Made by a program: the position numbers and the translations under genes. Below, piece by piece: positions 8,594 to 16,186 of a DNA stretch of 50,140 nucleotides. Location of the stretch: NCBI GenBank assembly GCA_913061055.1, contig CAJXVA010000011.1, forward strand, positions 1 to 50,140, in the 5' to 3' direction. A model generated the notes under the pieces. That model was not told the origin of the DNA and made no database searches. It saw only the letters and a list, made by a program, of their open reading frames with translations. The stretch comes from an uncultured Pseudomonadota bacterium (GTDB taxonomy: Bacteria > Myxococcota_A > Polyangia > Nannocystales > Nannocystaceae). Position 1 is the first letter of the stretch, and each line of letters opens with the position of its first letter.

Positions 8594-9723
8594 GCGCCAC
8601 CTCGGAGGTCGGGCGGAAGCTCGCCGTCCCACCGCGCGACACCCCTTTGGTCCAGAGCGACGCCCAAGGCGGCGAAGCGGGCACGTTGCCAGGAATCCTC
8701 CGCGCACCCTCGGTAGGGGCCCGAATCGAACAAGGGCCCTGCATCATTGGTGCCCTGCAGCCCGCCCATGCTCACCGATTGGACGTGTTTGGCCAGGAGG
8801 TCGGCCAGGGCTTCGACCGGGCCGGGAAGCATCGGCTGCACGACGGCCATCGTTGGCACCCCGAGGCCACAGAACCGTTCGAGGACCTCGATGCGGGTCG
8901 CGAGGGATGCCGCTCTGGGCTCGAAGTGGGTGAGGACGTCCGGGTCTGCCGAGGGCAACGAGACCCCGACCCGCGAGGCCGGGAGCGCAGCGATGGACTC
9001 GGCATCCTGGAGAATGTCACCGGAGCGGGTGAGGAGCATGGTCGTGAAGCCCGGGGGGGCGTCAGCCAAGACCTCGAGGCAGGCCCGAGTGACTCGGTAC
9101 CGTTGCTCGAGGGCTTGGTAGGGATCCGAGACGATCGGGCAGAACTTGATCGGCCCCGGCCTCGCCTCAGAGAGCTCCTCCCGCAAGACCTCCGCCGCAT
9201 CGACGCGGACGTCGACGTAGCTGCCCCACGGGACTTGAGGCAAGCCCATCATGGCGCGCGCCGGGGAGAGCCGGGTCTGCGCGTAGCAGTAGCGACATCC
9301 GATCGTGCACCCCAGGTAGGGGCTCAGCGTGTAGTGGCTTTCGGGACCGAGCGACCGCCACTCCAACATGCGGTGGGCACGGACCTCTCGGACGCGCGGC
9401 GCTGCAGCGGCGGCGGGAATCCGGGGCGTGTCGGTGGCGAGTCGCTGCGCGACGGCTTCGCACAACGCCAGACCGACCGCGGTGTCCACCGGCGCGTCCG
9501 AAGTCCCCGCGCGGTAGCTCAACGCCCACGGGCCAGACTCGACCGCGAATCGGGGCATGTGCTCACGAAGGCCCACCTCCACCGCCACTGGCCCCGATGG
9601 GGTCTCGAAGCACAGTCGCGGACCCAGCTCGGTCGATGCGCCCACAAAGCGCACCCCTGCGGCGAGCTCGTCGCCGACCTCGAGCGGCTGCACGAGCGCA
9701 TGCAGGTACGCGTGCAGGTCCAT
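8590..9723 (-). CDS. Radical SAM protein, spore-photoproduct-lyase-like (SPL) family
   Basis: 377 residues from ATG 9723. The cluster CTIGCRYCYAQ near residues 139-146 has Cx3Cx2C spacing, which binds the 4Fe-4S cluster used to cleave SAM. The preceding YTLSPYLG and the Y after the third Cys resemble the SPL/'Rv2578c' radical SAM family. Later segments KFCPIVSDPYQALE, LLTRSGDIL and VGVSLPSADPDVL fit the TIM-barrel core. An extra N-terminal domain of about 100 residues has no motif I recognise. It is the first gene of a two-gene minus-strand operon with the halogenase-like gene. Substrate unknown; a DNA-repair role cannot be inferred, because this broad family is mostly uncharacterised. Confidence 0.82.
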   Translation of the reverse strand: MDLHAYLHALVQPLEVGDELAAGVRFVGASTELGPRLCFETPSGPVAVEVGLREHMPRFAVESGPWALSYRAGTSDAPVDTAVGLALCEAVAQRLATDTPRIPAAAAAPRVREVRAHRMLEWRSLGPESHYTLSPYLGCTIGCRYCYAQTRLSPARAMMGLPQVPWGSYVDVRVDAAEVLREELSEARPGPIKFCPIVSDPYQALEQRYRVTRACLEVLADAPPGFTTMLLTRSGDILQDAESIAALPASRVGVSLPSADPDVLTHFEPRAASLATRIEVLERFCGLGVPTMAVVQPMLPGPVEALADLLAKHVQSVSMGGLQGTNDAGPLFDSGPYRGCAEDSWQRARFAALGVALDQRGVARWDGELPPDLRGGA

Positions 9724-9764
9724 GGGGGCAAGGGTACTGCATTGGCGTAGCATCGGGACCGCAG

Positions 9765-10304
9765 GTGGCGGGTCTCGGGCACATCGCGGTGGGGTTGGCG
9801 GCGGGGCGATTCTTGTCGAGTCGGCCAGAGGCCCGCATGAGTTTTGCGGGCGCCGCACTCGGCCTGACGTTGTTGTCGATGGCGCCGGACCTCGATGTGG
9901 TCGCCTTCGCGTTTGGCATCCCCTACGAAGCTCCGTTCGGTCACCGCGGCGCGTCCCATGCGATCGCGACGGCGTTGCTGTTGGCCGGCGTGTTCGCGGC
10001 GTTGCCGAGACGGGCCGGCGTCTCCCGCCACGTGGTCCTCGTGCTCGTGTTCGCCGTGGTCGTCTCTCATGGTCTGCTCGACACGCTGACCGATGGCGGC
10101 CGCGGTATCGCTCTGCTGTGGCCCCTGGACAACACCCGGTATTTCGCCCCTTGGCGCCCGATTCCGGTCTCGCCGATTGGCGCCGGGTTGCTGTCGACCC
10201 GCGGTGCCCGGGTGATGCTCACCGAACTGGTCGTGTTTGCGCCGGCTTGGCTGTGGGCCCTGTGGCCGCGCGATCGATCCGCCAAACTGATGGACGACGA
10301 ATAG
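9765..10304 (+). CDS. Membrane-bound metal-dependent hydrolase, YdjM/DUF457-like
   Basis: 179 residues from GTG 9765. The frame is open further upstream but runs into the divergent radical SAM start, and that stretch is Arg-rich shadow sequence. Family features are an early GHIAVGL, the acidic motif MAPDLDV, the His motif GHRGASHA, and SHGLLDTLTDGG. These His/Asp residues are the presumed metal ligands of the YdjM family of integral inner-membrane hydrolases. About five hydrophobic segments alternate with the motifs. Substrate unknown. A long hairpin lies between it and the next gene. Confidence 0.8.
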   Translation: MAGLGHIAVGLAAGRFLSSRPEARMSFAGAALGLTLLSMAPDLDVVAFAFGIPYEAPFGHRGASHAIATALLLAGVFAALPRRAGVSRHVVLVLVFAVVVSHGLLDTLTDGGRGIALLWPLDNTRYFAPWRPIPVSPIGAGLLSTRGARVMLTELVVFAPAWLWALWPRDRSAKLMDDE

Positions 10305-10323
10305 GTCCGTGCGGCAGTCGACG

Positions 10324-10385
10324 CCCGGGTCTCAGCATCGGGGAACTCCGGCCCTTGCCGCCGGCCGCCGCCCCGGAGACCCGGG
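10324..10385 (+). terminator. Long GC-rich hairpin between two plus-strand genes
   Basis: CCCGGGTCTC (10324-10333) pairs perfectly with GAGACCCGGG (10376-10385). After a 5-base bulge, CGGGG (10339-10343) pairs with CCCCG (10371-10375). The structure starts 19 bases after the stop at 10304 and ends about 100 bases before the ATG at 10488. A terminator is most likely; a 5'-leader structure of the downstream lipoprotein gene is the alternative. Confidence 0.55.
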
Positions 10386-10487
10386 GGTCGGTCTTGTGCC
10401 TAGGTGTTCGGCCTGTGGTGGCGGGTGGACGCTCGAAAGAATCGGCGAAGGGTTGGTTCGCGGCGCGACTTCCGATACTCCTGCCGC

Positions 10488-11657
10488 ATGCATAGCTCCG
10501 TCCGCGTCTCAGGAAGCCTCGCGTTTCTCTCCTTGAGCCTCAGCCTGAGTCTCGTTGGCTGCAAGGAAGAGAAGACCGGAGTCAGCGGCTTCGTCGACGG
10601 CTTCTCCCGTCGGGTCTGCGACGCCGTGGTCGAGTGCGATTGCGAGTACCCCGGCGGTACGAACTATGACCACTGCCTGCAGCAACTCGGCGTGGGTTCG
10701 TCGACGCTCGCCGAGCTCAACGATGTGGAGGGGCTGCGCTTCGATGGCGACTGTGCCGACCGCCAGATCTCCGAGATCGGGCGACTGGGATGCGGTGTGT
10801 TCATGGCGGATCCCGATGCCGAGTGCGAGCGCCCCTGCAAAGTGTGGGTGGGCCCCATGAAGAAGGGCGCAACTTGCACGACGGTCAACGGCTACGACAA
10901 CTGTCACCAGGGCCTCACCTGCGACAACGGCGTCTGTGTCGATCCCTGCGAAGAGCCGGACCTTCCCGAGATCGGGGAGCCATGCGCCGCGCAGTTCGGA
11001 TGCGAAGAGAGCGCTTGGTGCAACGATGTCGCGACACCGCTGCTGCCTGTCTGCGCCGCGCTTCCAGCCGCAGGCGAGGCCTGTCTCGGAGCCGAGCAAG
11101 GCTATGCCTGTGACGTCGACCTGATGTGCGACACCTCCGATCTCGATGCGCCCATCTGCAGGGCGTTGCCCGGTGTGGGCGAGGAGTGTCCTACGGGAAC
11201 CTGTGCGGCCGACTCCTACTGTGACGTTGCCGCTGCTCCGCCCTCTTGTGTGGCGCTCCCCGGGCTCGGAGACCTCTGTGCGCAGGGCATCTGCACCGCA
11301 CCCAACTTGTGTGAAGGCGGCGTGTGCGTCGAGCCGCGCCCGCAGGTCTGTGGCTTGTACTCGGGCGTCCCCGAGGGGCTCGACCCGACCGCTGGAGGCA
11401 CCGGAGTCGATCCGACCGTCGGTGGAACTGGAGTCGATCCGACCGTTGGCGGGACCGACGGAACCGGAGGGTTCGAGACCGAAGGCGGAGACACCGGCGT
11501 TGGCGGCAACAGCTGCTGTGTCGCGAGCGATACGCCCGTCTGCGACGACATCGCGATCGCCACGTGCGTGTGCGAGATCGAGACCGCGTGCTGCACCGAC
11601 GCCTGGACCCAGGCCTGCGTCGATGCGGTCACCCAGTTCGACTGCGGCGGTTGCTAG
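10488..11657 (+). CDS. Cys-rich lipoprotein of unknown function
   Basis: 389 residues from ATG 10488. The signal peptide has a run of Leu-Ser pairs and ends in the lipobox LVGC, so the mature protein should be lipid-anchored. The body is packed with Cys-pair modules (CDNGVCVDPC, SAWCND, LMCDTSD, SYCDVA) like those of many myxobacterial exported proteins. A short Gly/Thr/Asp repeat linker follows, and a last domain begins with CCVASDTPVCDD and ends ACVDAVTQFDCGGC. That last domain resembles a short double-Cys module I have seen repeated in other Nannocystaceae proteins. Ligand or partner unknown. Confidence 0.75.
   Translation: MHSSVRVSGSLAFLSLSLSLSLVGCKEEKTGVSGFVDGFSRRVCDAVVECDCEYPGGTNYDHCLQQLGVGSSTLAELNDVEGLRFDGDCADRQISEIGRLGCGVFMADPDAECERPCKVWVGPMKKGATCTTVNGYDNCHQGLTCDNGVCVDPCEEPDLPEIGEPCAAQFGCEESAWCNDVATPLLPVCAALPAAGEACLGAEQGYACDVDLMCDTSDLDAPICRALPGVGEECPTGTCAADSYCDVAAAPPSCVALPGLGDLCAQGICTAPNLCEGGVCVEPRPQVCGLYSGVPEGLDPTAGGTGVDPTVGGTGVDPTVGGTDGTGGFETEGGDTGVGGNSCCVASDTPVCDDIAIATCVCEIETACCTDAWTQACVDAVTQFDCGGC
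11382..11462 (+). repeat. Three tandem 27-base units coding DPTxGGTxx
   Basis: Within the 10488-11657 lipoprotein, three successive 9-codon units read DPTAGGTGV, DPTVGGTGV and DPTVGGTDG. They form a flexible linker between the Cys modules and the C-terminal double-Cys domain. Such in-frame repeats can vary in copy number between strains. Confidence 0.75.
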
Positions 11658-11753
11658 TACCTCATGCCCGAAGTCCGTGCCGGGTTTCTGCGGCCCCCCC
11701 TTGTATCTTCATGGTGGTCGGTACGTTCTATCTCTGCCGCTGCGCATCCCTTC

Positions 11754-11786
11754 GGGACGCTTCGCTCTCTTGCTCTGAGGCGTCCC
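11754..11786. terminator. Hairpin between convergent genes
   Basis: GGGACGC (11754-11760) pairs with GCGTCCC (11780-11786). The stem extends inward by four more pairs, two of them G-T, to 11 pairs with an 11-base loop. It lies between the plus-strand lipoprotein (stop 11657) and the minus-strand aidB gene (stop 11826), where a bidirectional terminator is expected. The rest of the 168-base gap shows nothing else. Confidence 0.55.
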
Positions 11787-11825
11787 ACGAAACCCGGAAC
11801 GAACTTCAGATCTGCGGTACGAGCA

Positions 11826-13490
11826 CTACGCTGGCGGCGTTGCGCGCTCGATCAGCAGATGCTCGTCGACACCCGGCGGCAACGTTCCGTATGCGATTCC
11901 CCCGCTGCTGCGCAGTCGCGCTTGCATGAACGCGTCTGCGATCGGCGAGGGCGCGTGCTTGCGAAGCAGTGAGCCCTGAAGGATCAACGCGAGGTCCTCG
12001 GTCAACCGTCGTGCGCGGGGTTCGAGCGAGGATGGGTCTGCAAGCATCGCCTTCACCTCGCTGAGCTTGGCCGCGATGTCCGGGTCGCCGGAAGCGGCTG
12101 CTTCAACTTCGGACACAAACACCTCGAAGCATCCTGGGTCGCGATGAATCGCGCGTAGCACGTCGAGGCAGATGACATTGCCCGAGCCTTCCCAGATGCT
12201 GTTGAGCGGGGACTCCCGGAACAGGCGAGGCATGATCGACTCCTCGATGTAGCCGGCGCCCCCGTGGCACTCGAGGCACTCGTAGACGAGCTGCGGACAA
12301 CGCTTGTTCGTCCAGTACTTGTTGACCGCTGTTGCGAGCCGGCCGAACCGCGCCTGATCTTCGTCGCCAGCCTCGTCGAACGACCGTGCGATGCGAAACG
12401 ACATCGCCGTGCAGCCTTCGAGGTCCAGCGCGATGTCGGCGAGGACGTTGCGCATCAGGGGCTGGTCGATGAGGAGCTTGCCGAATGCTCTGCGGTGGCG
12501 AACGTGGTGAACGGCGCGGGTCAACGCTTGCCGCATCATGCCGACGGGGGCACAGCCTGCATCGAGACGCGTGTGATGAACCATGGCGACGATCGTGCGG
12601 ACGCCTCGACCGTCTTCGCCGACCATCTGTGCCCACGCATCGTGGTACTCGATCTCACTGCTCGCGTTGCTTCGGTTGCCCAACTTGTTCTTGAGCCGCT
12701 GGACGAAGATCGAGTTTCGCGTGCCGTCCGGGCGGAAGCGGGGGACGAGGAAGCACGAGAGTCCGCGCTCGGTGTTCGCCAGCGTCAAGAAGGCGTCGGA
12801 CATCGGGGCCGAGCAAAACCACTTGTGCCCCGTGAGCAGGTACTCGCCGCCTGGACCTCCGGGGCCGACCGGCCGAGCCTTGGTGCTGTTGGCCCGGACG
12901 TCGGATCCTCCCTGCTTTTCCGTCATCGCCATGCCGAACGTCACCCCACGCTTCTGCTCGGCGGGGATCATTCTCGGGTCGTACTCGCCGCTGAGCACCC
13001 GTGGGAGCCAGACGTCTGCCACGTCGGGCTGGTTCATCAACGCCGGTACGACGGCGTAGGTCATGCTCACGGGGCACAGGACGCCCGCTTCCACCTGCGT
13101 CATCAGGTGCATCATCGCGGTGCGAGCGACGTTGGATCCGGCCCGGGGTTGTTTCCACGGCAGAGTCGGCAACTGGTGCCGCGCAGCAAGATCCATGAGC
13201 TCGTGATACGCCGGGTGGAATTCGACCTCGTCGATGCGGTGTCCAAAGCGGTCGAAGGTGTGAAGCTCCGGGGCATGTTTGTTGGCGAGGTGGCCACGGT
13301 GGAACATGTCCGGCGTGCCCAGCTCGGTGCCGAGCGAGACGAGGCGCTCGCTTGCCCAACCGCCGCCTTCGCGCGCGACCGCTTCGCGCAGCGGGGCGTC
13401 GGCACTGTACAGGTCAAACGGTGGCAACTCCGGCGCCTGATTCTCAACCTGGTGAGTAGGAAGGACCGAATGGGGAGCGTGGGAGGTCAT
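11826..13490 (-). CDS. aidB: AidB-type acyl-CoA dehydrogenase
   Basis: 554 residues from ATG 13490. The length and the segments PWKQPRAGSNVARTAMMH and VEAGVLCPVSMTYAVVP are characteristic of AidB rather than of ordinary (about 380-residue) acyl-CoA dehydrogenases. Core ACAD features follow: GMAMTEKQGGSD (FAD/substrate loop), GHKWFCSAPMSDAF, LKNKLGNRSNAS and CHGGAGYIEES. AidB proteins bind FAD and DNA and are linked to the adaptive response to alkylation in E. coli, with weak isovaleryl-CoA dehydrogenase activity. The start overlaps the TetR stop as ATGA, so the two are probably co-translated and TetR-controlled. A lipid-catabolic role under TetR is the alternative. Confidence 0.88.
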   Translation of the reverse strand: MTSHAPHSVLPTHQVENQAPELPPFDLYSADAPLREAVAREGGGWASERLVSLGTELGTPDMFHRGHLANKHAPELHTFDRFGHRIDEVEFHPAYHELMDLAARHQLPTLPWKQPRAGSNVARTAMMHLMTQVEAGVLCPVSMTYAVVPALMNQPDVADVWLPRVLSGEYDPRMIPAEQKRGVTFGMAMTEKQGGSDVRANSTKARPVGPGGPGGEYLLTGHKWFCSAPMSDAFLTLANTERGLSCFLVPRFRPDGTRNSIFVQRLKNKLGNRSNASSEIEYHDAWAQMVGEDGRGVRTIVAMVHHTRLDAGCAPVGMMRQALTRAVHHVRHRRAFGKLLIDQPLMRNVLADIALDLEGCTAMSFRIARSFDEAGDEDQARFGRLATAVNKYWTNKRCPQLVYECLECHGGAGYIEESIMPRLFRESPLNSIWEGSGNVICLDVLRAIHRDPGCFEVFVSEVEAAASGDPDIAAKLSEVKAMLADPSSLEPRARRLTEDLALILQGSLLRKHAPSPIADAFMQARLRSSGGIAYGTLPPGVDEHLLIERATPPA

Positions 13491-14119
13491 CGTGATCCGT
13501 GGGGTCGTTCGCTGGGAGTGACGGCTTGCAGACAGAAATGGGTGAGGTCGGAGACGAGCGCGTCCGCGGCGTGGCGGTCGTGTGTGTCTCCTGGGGACAG
13601 TGGCCCTACGAGGGCCTCGGCCAGCGCCCCCACGATCGCTGCGGCCGCAACGTCGATGTTTGGGAGCGAGAACTCTCCTCGCTCGCAGCCCTCTCGCAGG
13701 ATCGTGCGAAGCACGTCGACATAGGCCCGCCGGAAGCGGAGCCGTGCGGCCTCGACTTGGGGGATGACCGGCTCTGCGATCAGGGCGTAGGCGAGGGTTT
13801 GGCCCTCGAGCGCACGGGATGCCCAGGTCCGAACTGCGGCTCGCAGGGCTTCGGTGGCGTTCGCGTGCCCTTGCGCTGCGTGGGCCATCGTTTGCACTTC
13901 GTGAGCGGACGCGTCGGCGAACACCTCGACGAAAAGCTCAGCCTTCGAGGGGAAATGGCGATAGACCGAACCGGTCGCGATGCCGGCTCGGGTGGCGACC
14001 GCTTGAATGGAGGCCGCCGCGAAACCGCCCTCAGCGACCAAAGCGCGCGCTGCCTGGAGGAGTTGATCGCGTTGCGCACGCTGGCGGGCCTGCGTTTTGG
14101 GTGTGGCTCGATACACCAT
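13487..14119 (-). CDS. TetR family transcriptional regulator
   Basis: 210 residues from ATG 14119. The N-terminal helix-turn-helix region is typical of TetR: ALVAEGGFAAASIQAVATRA then GIATGSVYRHFPSKAELFVEV (residues about 25-70). The C-terminal ligand domain is variable, as expected. It is the first gene of the operon with aidB (4-base ATGA overlap). A 20-base imperfect palindrome at 14131-14150, just upstream of its start, is a likely autoregulatory operator that could also affect the divergent lipoprotein gene. Confidence 0.9.
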   Translation of the reverse strand: MVYRATPKTQARQRAQRDQLLQAARALVAEGGFAAASIQAVATRAGIATGSVYRHFPSKAELFVEVFADASAHEVQTMAHAAQGHANATEALRAAVRTWASRALEGQTLAYALIAEPVIPQVEAARLRFRRAYVDVLRTILREGCERGEFSLPNIDVAAAAIVGALAEALVGPLSPGDTHDRHAADALVSDLTHFCLQAVTPSERPHGSR

Positions 14120-14130
14120 CCCTGCTCAAG

Positions 14131-14150
14131 AAGTGAATCATGGTTCATTT
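14131..14150. promoter_or_regulatory. Probable TetR operator (imperfect palindrome)
   Basis: AAGTGAATCATGGTTCATTT is palindromic at 16 of 20 positions, with core TGAA-N6-TTCA. It sits 12-31 bases upstream of the tetR start (14119, minus) and 41 bases upstream of the divergent lipoprotein start (14191, plus). It is locally A+T-rich in a very G+C-rich window. Placement and symmetry fit TetR-family autoregulation. Confidence 0.6.
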
Positions 14151-14190
14151 GTTGATGCAAACGGCGCTGTCACTTGTGAATTCAGGTCCC

Positions 14191-14988
14191 GTGGCCGATT
14201 GTGCTCGGGTGCGAAGCGTCGCTGGATTGCTCGCCTTGGCAATCGTCGGCTGCTCCTTCGAGAGCGGGTCCGGCCCGGCGCCATTCGAGAACGCAGAGAC
14301 CGGTGAACCCGTCGCCGGCTCGTCGGGTGAGGACACCACCACCGGTCCGTCGGTGGGCACCACGTCGAGCGTGAGCTCCACGGCAGAGCCCGAGTTGACG
14401 AGCAACGTTGGGTCGTCGGGCGACGCATCGGTCTCCACGTCGTCGTCCGGGGGACCGGAGAGCATCACAGGTGCGGAGAGCTCGAGTTCCTCTGGACCGG
14501 ACCCCGTCGACTGCACCGTCCCAATCACGCTCACGCAGGCCGCGGGCGACGCGACCCTCTTCAAGCCGATGCAGCTTGGGACGTTTCAGGGGAGCCAGTA
14601 CGCGTTCTCGCTGAGCCAAGGCGCCGGGGCTGTGCGCTTTACGTTCGACGTTGCGTGCCCCTCGACGTATCGGCTGTTTGGGAGGGTCCGAGACGACGAC
14701 CCAGGCGTTCACACCTGTTGTGACCCCGACTCGTTCAACGTCGAAGTCCCCGGCGGTCTTCAGCACGAATGGTTCTACGGTTGTGACACCACGACCGCCG
14801 GGTGGAGCTGGGCCCAAGTCGAGGCGGGGGAGAACGTCGCCACGTGCGGGGAAGCGCCCGCAGTGCTGGTGACGCTGTCGGCGGGCACCCACGAGTTCAC
14901 GCTCGGCAACCGCGAGCCGGCCGAAGGCGGCGCTCACGCGGGGATCTCGGAGCTGGTGCTGACCAACGACCCCAGCTACACGCCGTAG
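14191..14988 (+). CDS. Lipoprotein with C-terminal beta-sandwich-like domain
   Basis: 265 residues from GTG 14191, with AGG 6-8 bases before it; GTG 14209 is an alternative. The signal peptide ends in the lipobox IVGC. A Ser/Thr/Gly/Glu linker of about 90 residues follows. A compact C-terminal domain (FRLFGRV-like strands, CCDPDSFNVEV, ASCGEAP-type Cys, LSAGTHEFTLGNREP, AGISELVLTND) resembles carbohydrate-binding or galactose-binding beta-sandwiches that end in a 'leisvtn' strand; that is inference. Divergent from the tetR-aidB operon, it may feel the same operator. Confidence 0.7.
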   Translation: MADCARVRSVAGLLALAIVGCSFESGSGPAPFENAETGEPVAGSSGEDTTTGPSVGTTSSVSSTAEPELTSNVGSSGDASVSTSSSGGPESITGAESSSSSGPDPVDCTVPITLTQAAGDATLFKPMQLGTFQGSQYAFSLSQGAGAVRFTFDVACPSTYRLFGRVRDDDPGVHTCCDPDSFNVEVPGGLQHEWFYGCDTTTAGWSWAQVEAGENVATCGEAPAVLVTLSAGTHEFTLGNREPAEGGAHAGISELVLTNDPSYTP

Positions 14989-15045
14989 CTCGAAGATCCG
15001 CTCGGCCGGGAACCCCGGAGCCGCTCGCGCGTTTCAACTTCTTGG

Positions 15046-15057
15046 GTGATCGATCAC
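15046..15057. promoter_or_regulatory. Perfect 12-base palindrome upstream of the sigma factor gene
   Basis: GTGATCGATCAC is a perfect palindrome ending 33 bases before the ATG at 15091, in the only gap upstream of this gene. The position suits an operator. The same sequence plus one flanking pair also occurs inside the DTW coding region near 5034-5047, so chance is possible. Confidence 0.35.
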
Positions 15058-15090
15058 GGAACCAACACCAGCCGGCCAACGTGTCGTTCG

Positions 15091-16140
15091 ATGTCCGCTC
15101 AAGAGCCGGAACTCGAGCGGATCGTTCGCGACTACTCGAGCATGGTGCAAGGGGCACTGCTTCGCCTGGGGGTCGGGCCGCACCAGCTCGAGGACGCTGC
15201 GCAAGAGGTGTTCTTGGTGTTGTCTCGCCGCTTCGAAGAGTTCGATACCCAGCGCTCTCTCGCGAGTTGGTTGTGGGGGATTGCGCGAGGTGTGGCTTCA
15301 ACCCACAGGCGGTCGTTGAGGCGACGACGCGCTCTGGTGACCTCGGTGTCCGCGGAACCCCGGCGCGAGCCGGTCTCGCTCGATGACACGATCGCACGAG
15401 GCCAAGCCCGCGAGATGCTGCGGGCGTTTCTCGCATCCCTCGACGAGGACAAGTGCGCGGTGTTCGTCCTCGCGGAGATCGAAGGCTGTTCTGGACCCGA
15501 GATCGCGGCTCGTTTGGACGTCAATCTCAACACCGTCTACGCCCGCCTCCGAGCGGCTCGACGTCGGTTCGACACCGCGGTCGAAGAGCGTCGCCAGCGT
15601 GCGGCGGTCGCATCGGCCTGGTTCGGCCTTCGTTTTGGGATGCCCAAGGTCGCCACCGCATCGCTGTCCACAGTGATGGCGGCCGCGGTGGTCGTTCCGT
15701 CGTTGGACATGGCGCTCGACCCTCCGCGAACCCGTGTGCTCGAGGTTTCGGAGGCGCGGGCTGCGATCGAACCGGTCGCTGTTGCACGGAACTCGGCCAA
15801 GCCGGCCAAGGTGAAGGTCGAAAGAGACGCATCGCCCATGCCCAAAATCATTCCGACCCTCGCCGTTGCTGCTGCCCTGACCGTGCCCGCCGTCGCCCAA
15901 GCGAAAGCACCTGCCAAGAAGACTGCCGTCTCGAGCAGCGACCAGGACGCGGATGATGCCGCGCTCGTGGCCAACATGGAGACGCGCCAGTACATCTACG
16001 ACGAAGACATTGTCGACGGAGCGGGGCACGGACTCGCAGGCCAGAACATCACCGCTCGAGTCAGCGTGCACCACCAAAGCCTCATCCGGATCCGTGGCCA
16101 CTTCATCTCCGAGCTGATCACGCTTGCGACGGATATCTAG
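15091..16140 (+). CDS. ECF sigma factor with signal-peptide-like C-terminal module
   Basis: 349 residues from ATG 15091. Residues 1-175 are a complete ECF sigma-70: region 2 (HQLEDAAQEVFLVLSRRFEE, RSLASWLWGIARGVASTHRR) and region 4 (SLDEDKCAVFVLAEIEG, GPEIAARLDVNLNTVYARL). A first hydrophobic segment follows near residues 190-210 (STVMAAAVVVPSLDMAL). At 15838 comes an internal ATG whose product would start MPKIIPTLAVAAALTVPAVA then AQAKA, a textbook Sec signal peptide. The last 50 residues (YDEDIVDGAGHG...SLIRIRGHFISEL) resemble small exported myxobacterial proteins. There is no stop between the parts. Either this is a true fusion or the tail is also translated from 15838. Confidence 0.85.
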   Translation: MSAQEPELERIVRDYSSMVQGALLRLGVGPHQLEDAAQEVFLVLSRRFEEFDTQRSLASWLWGIARGVASTHRRSLRRRRALVTSVSAEPRREPVSLDDTIARGQAREMLRAFLASLDEDKCAVFVLAEIEGCSGPEIAARLDVNLNTVYARLRAARRRFDTAVEERRQRAAVASAWFGLRFGMPKVATASLSTVMAAAVVVPSLDMALDPPRTRVLEVSEARAAIEPVAVARNSAKPAKVKVERDASPMPKIIPTLAVAAALTVPAVAQAKAPAKKTAVSSSDQDADDAALVANMETRQYIYDEDIVDGAGHGLAGQNITARVSVHHQSLIRIRGHFISELITLATDI

Positions 16141-16146
16141 TCTGTA

Positions 16147-16168
16147 AGGGAAGCCTCTCGGTTTCCCT
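16147..16168. terminator. Bidirectional hairpin between sigma factor and ligA genes
   Basis: AGGGAAGCC (16147-16155) pairs with GGTTTCCCT (16160-16168), a 9-pair stem with one G-T and a TCTC tetraloop. It starts 7 bases after the sigma-gene stop and ends 18 bases from the ligA stop, in a 46-base convergent gap. Confidence 0.7.
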
Positions 16169-16186
16169 CGCTGCGGGAGTGTCGGG

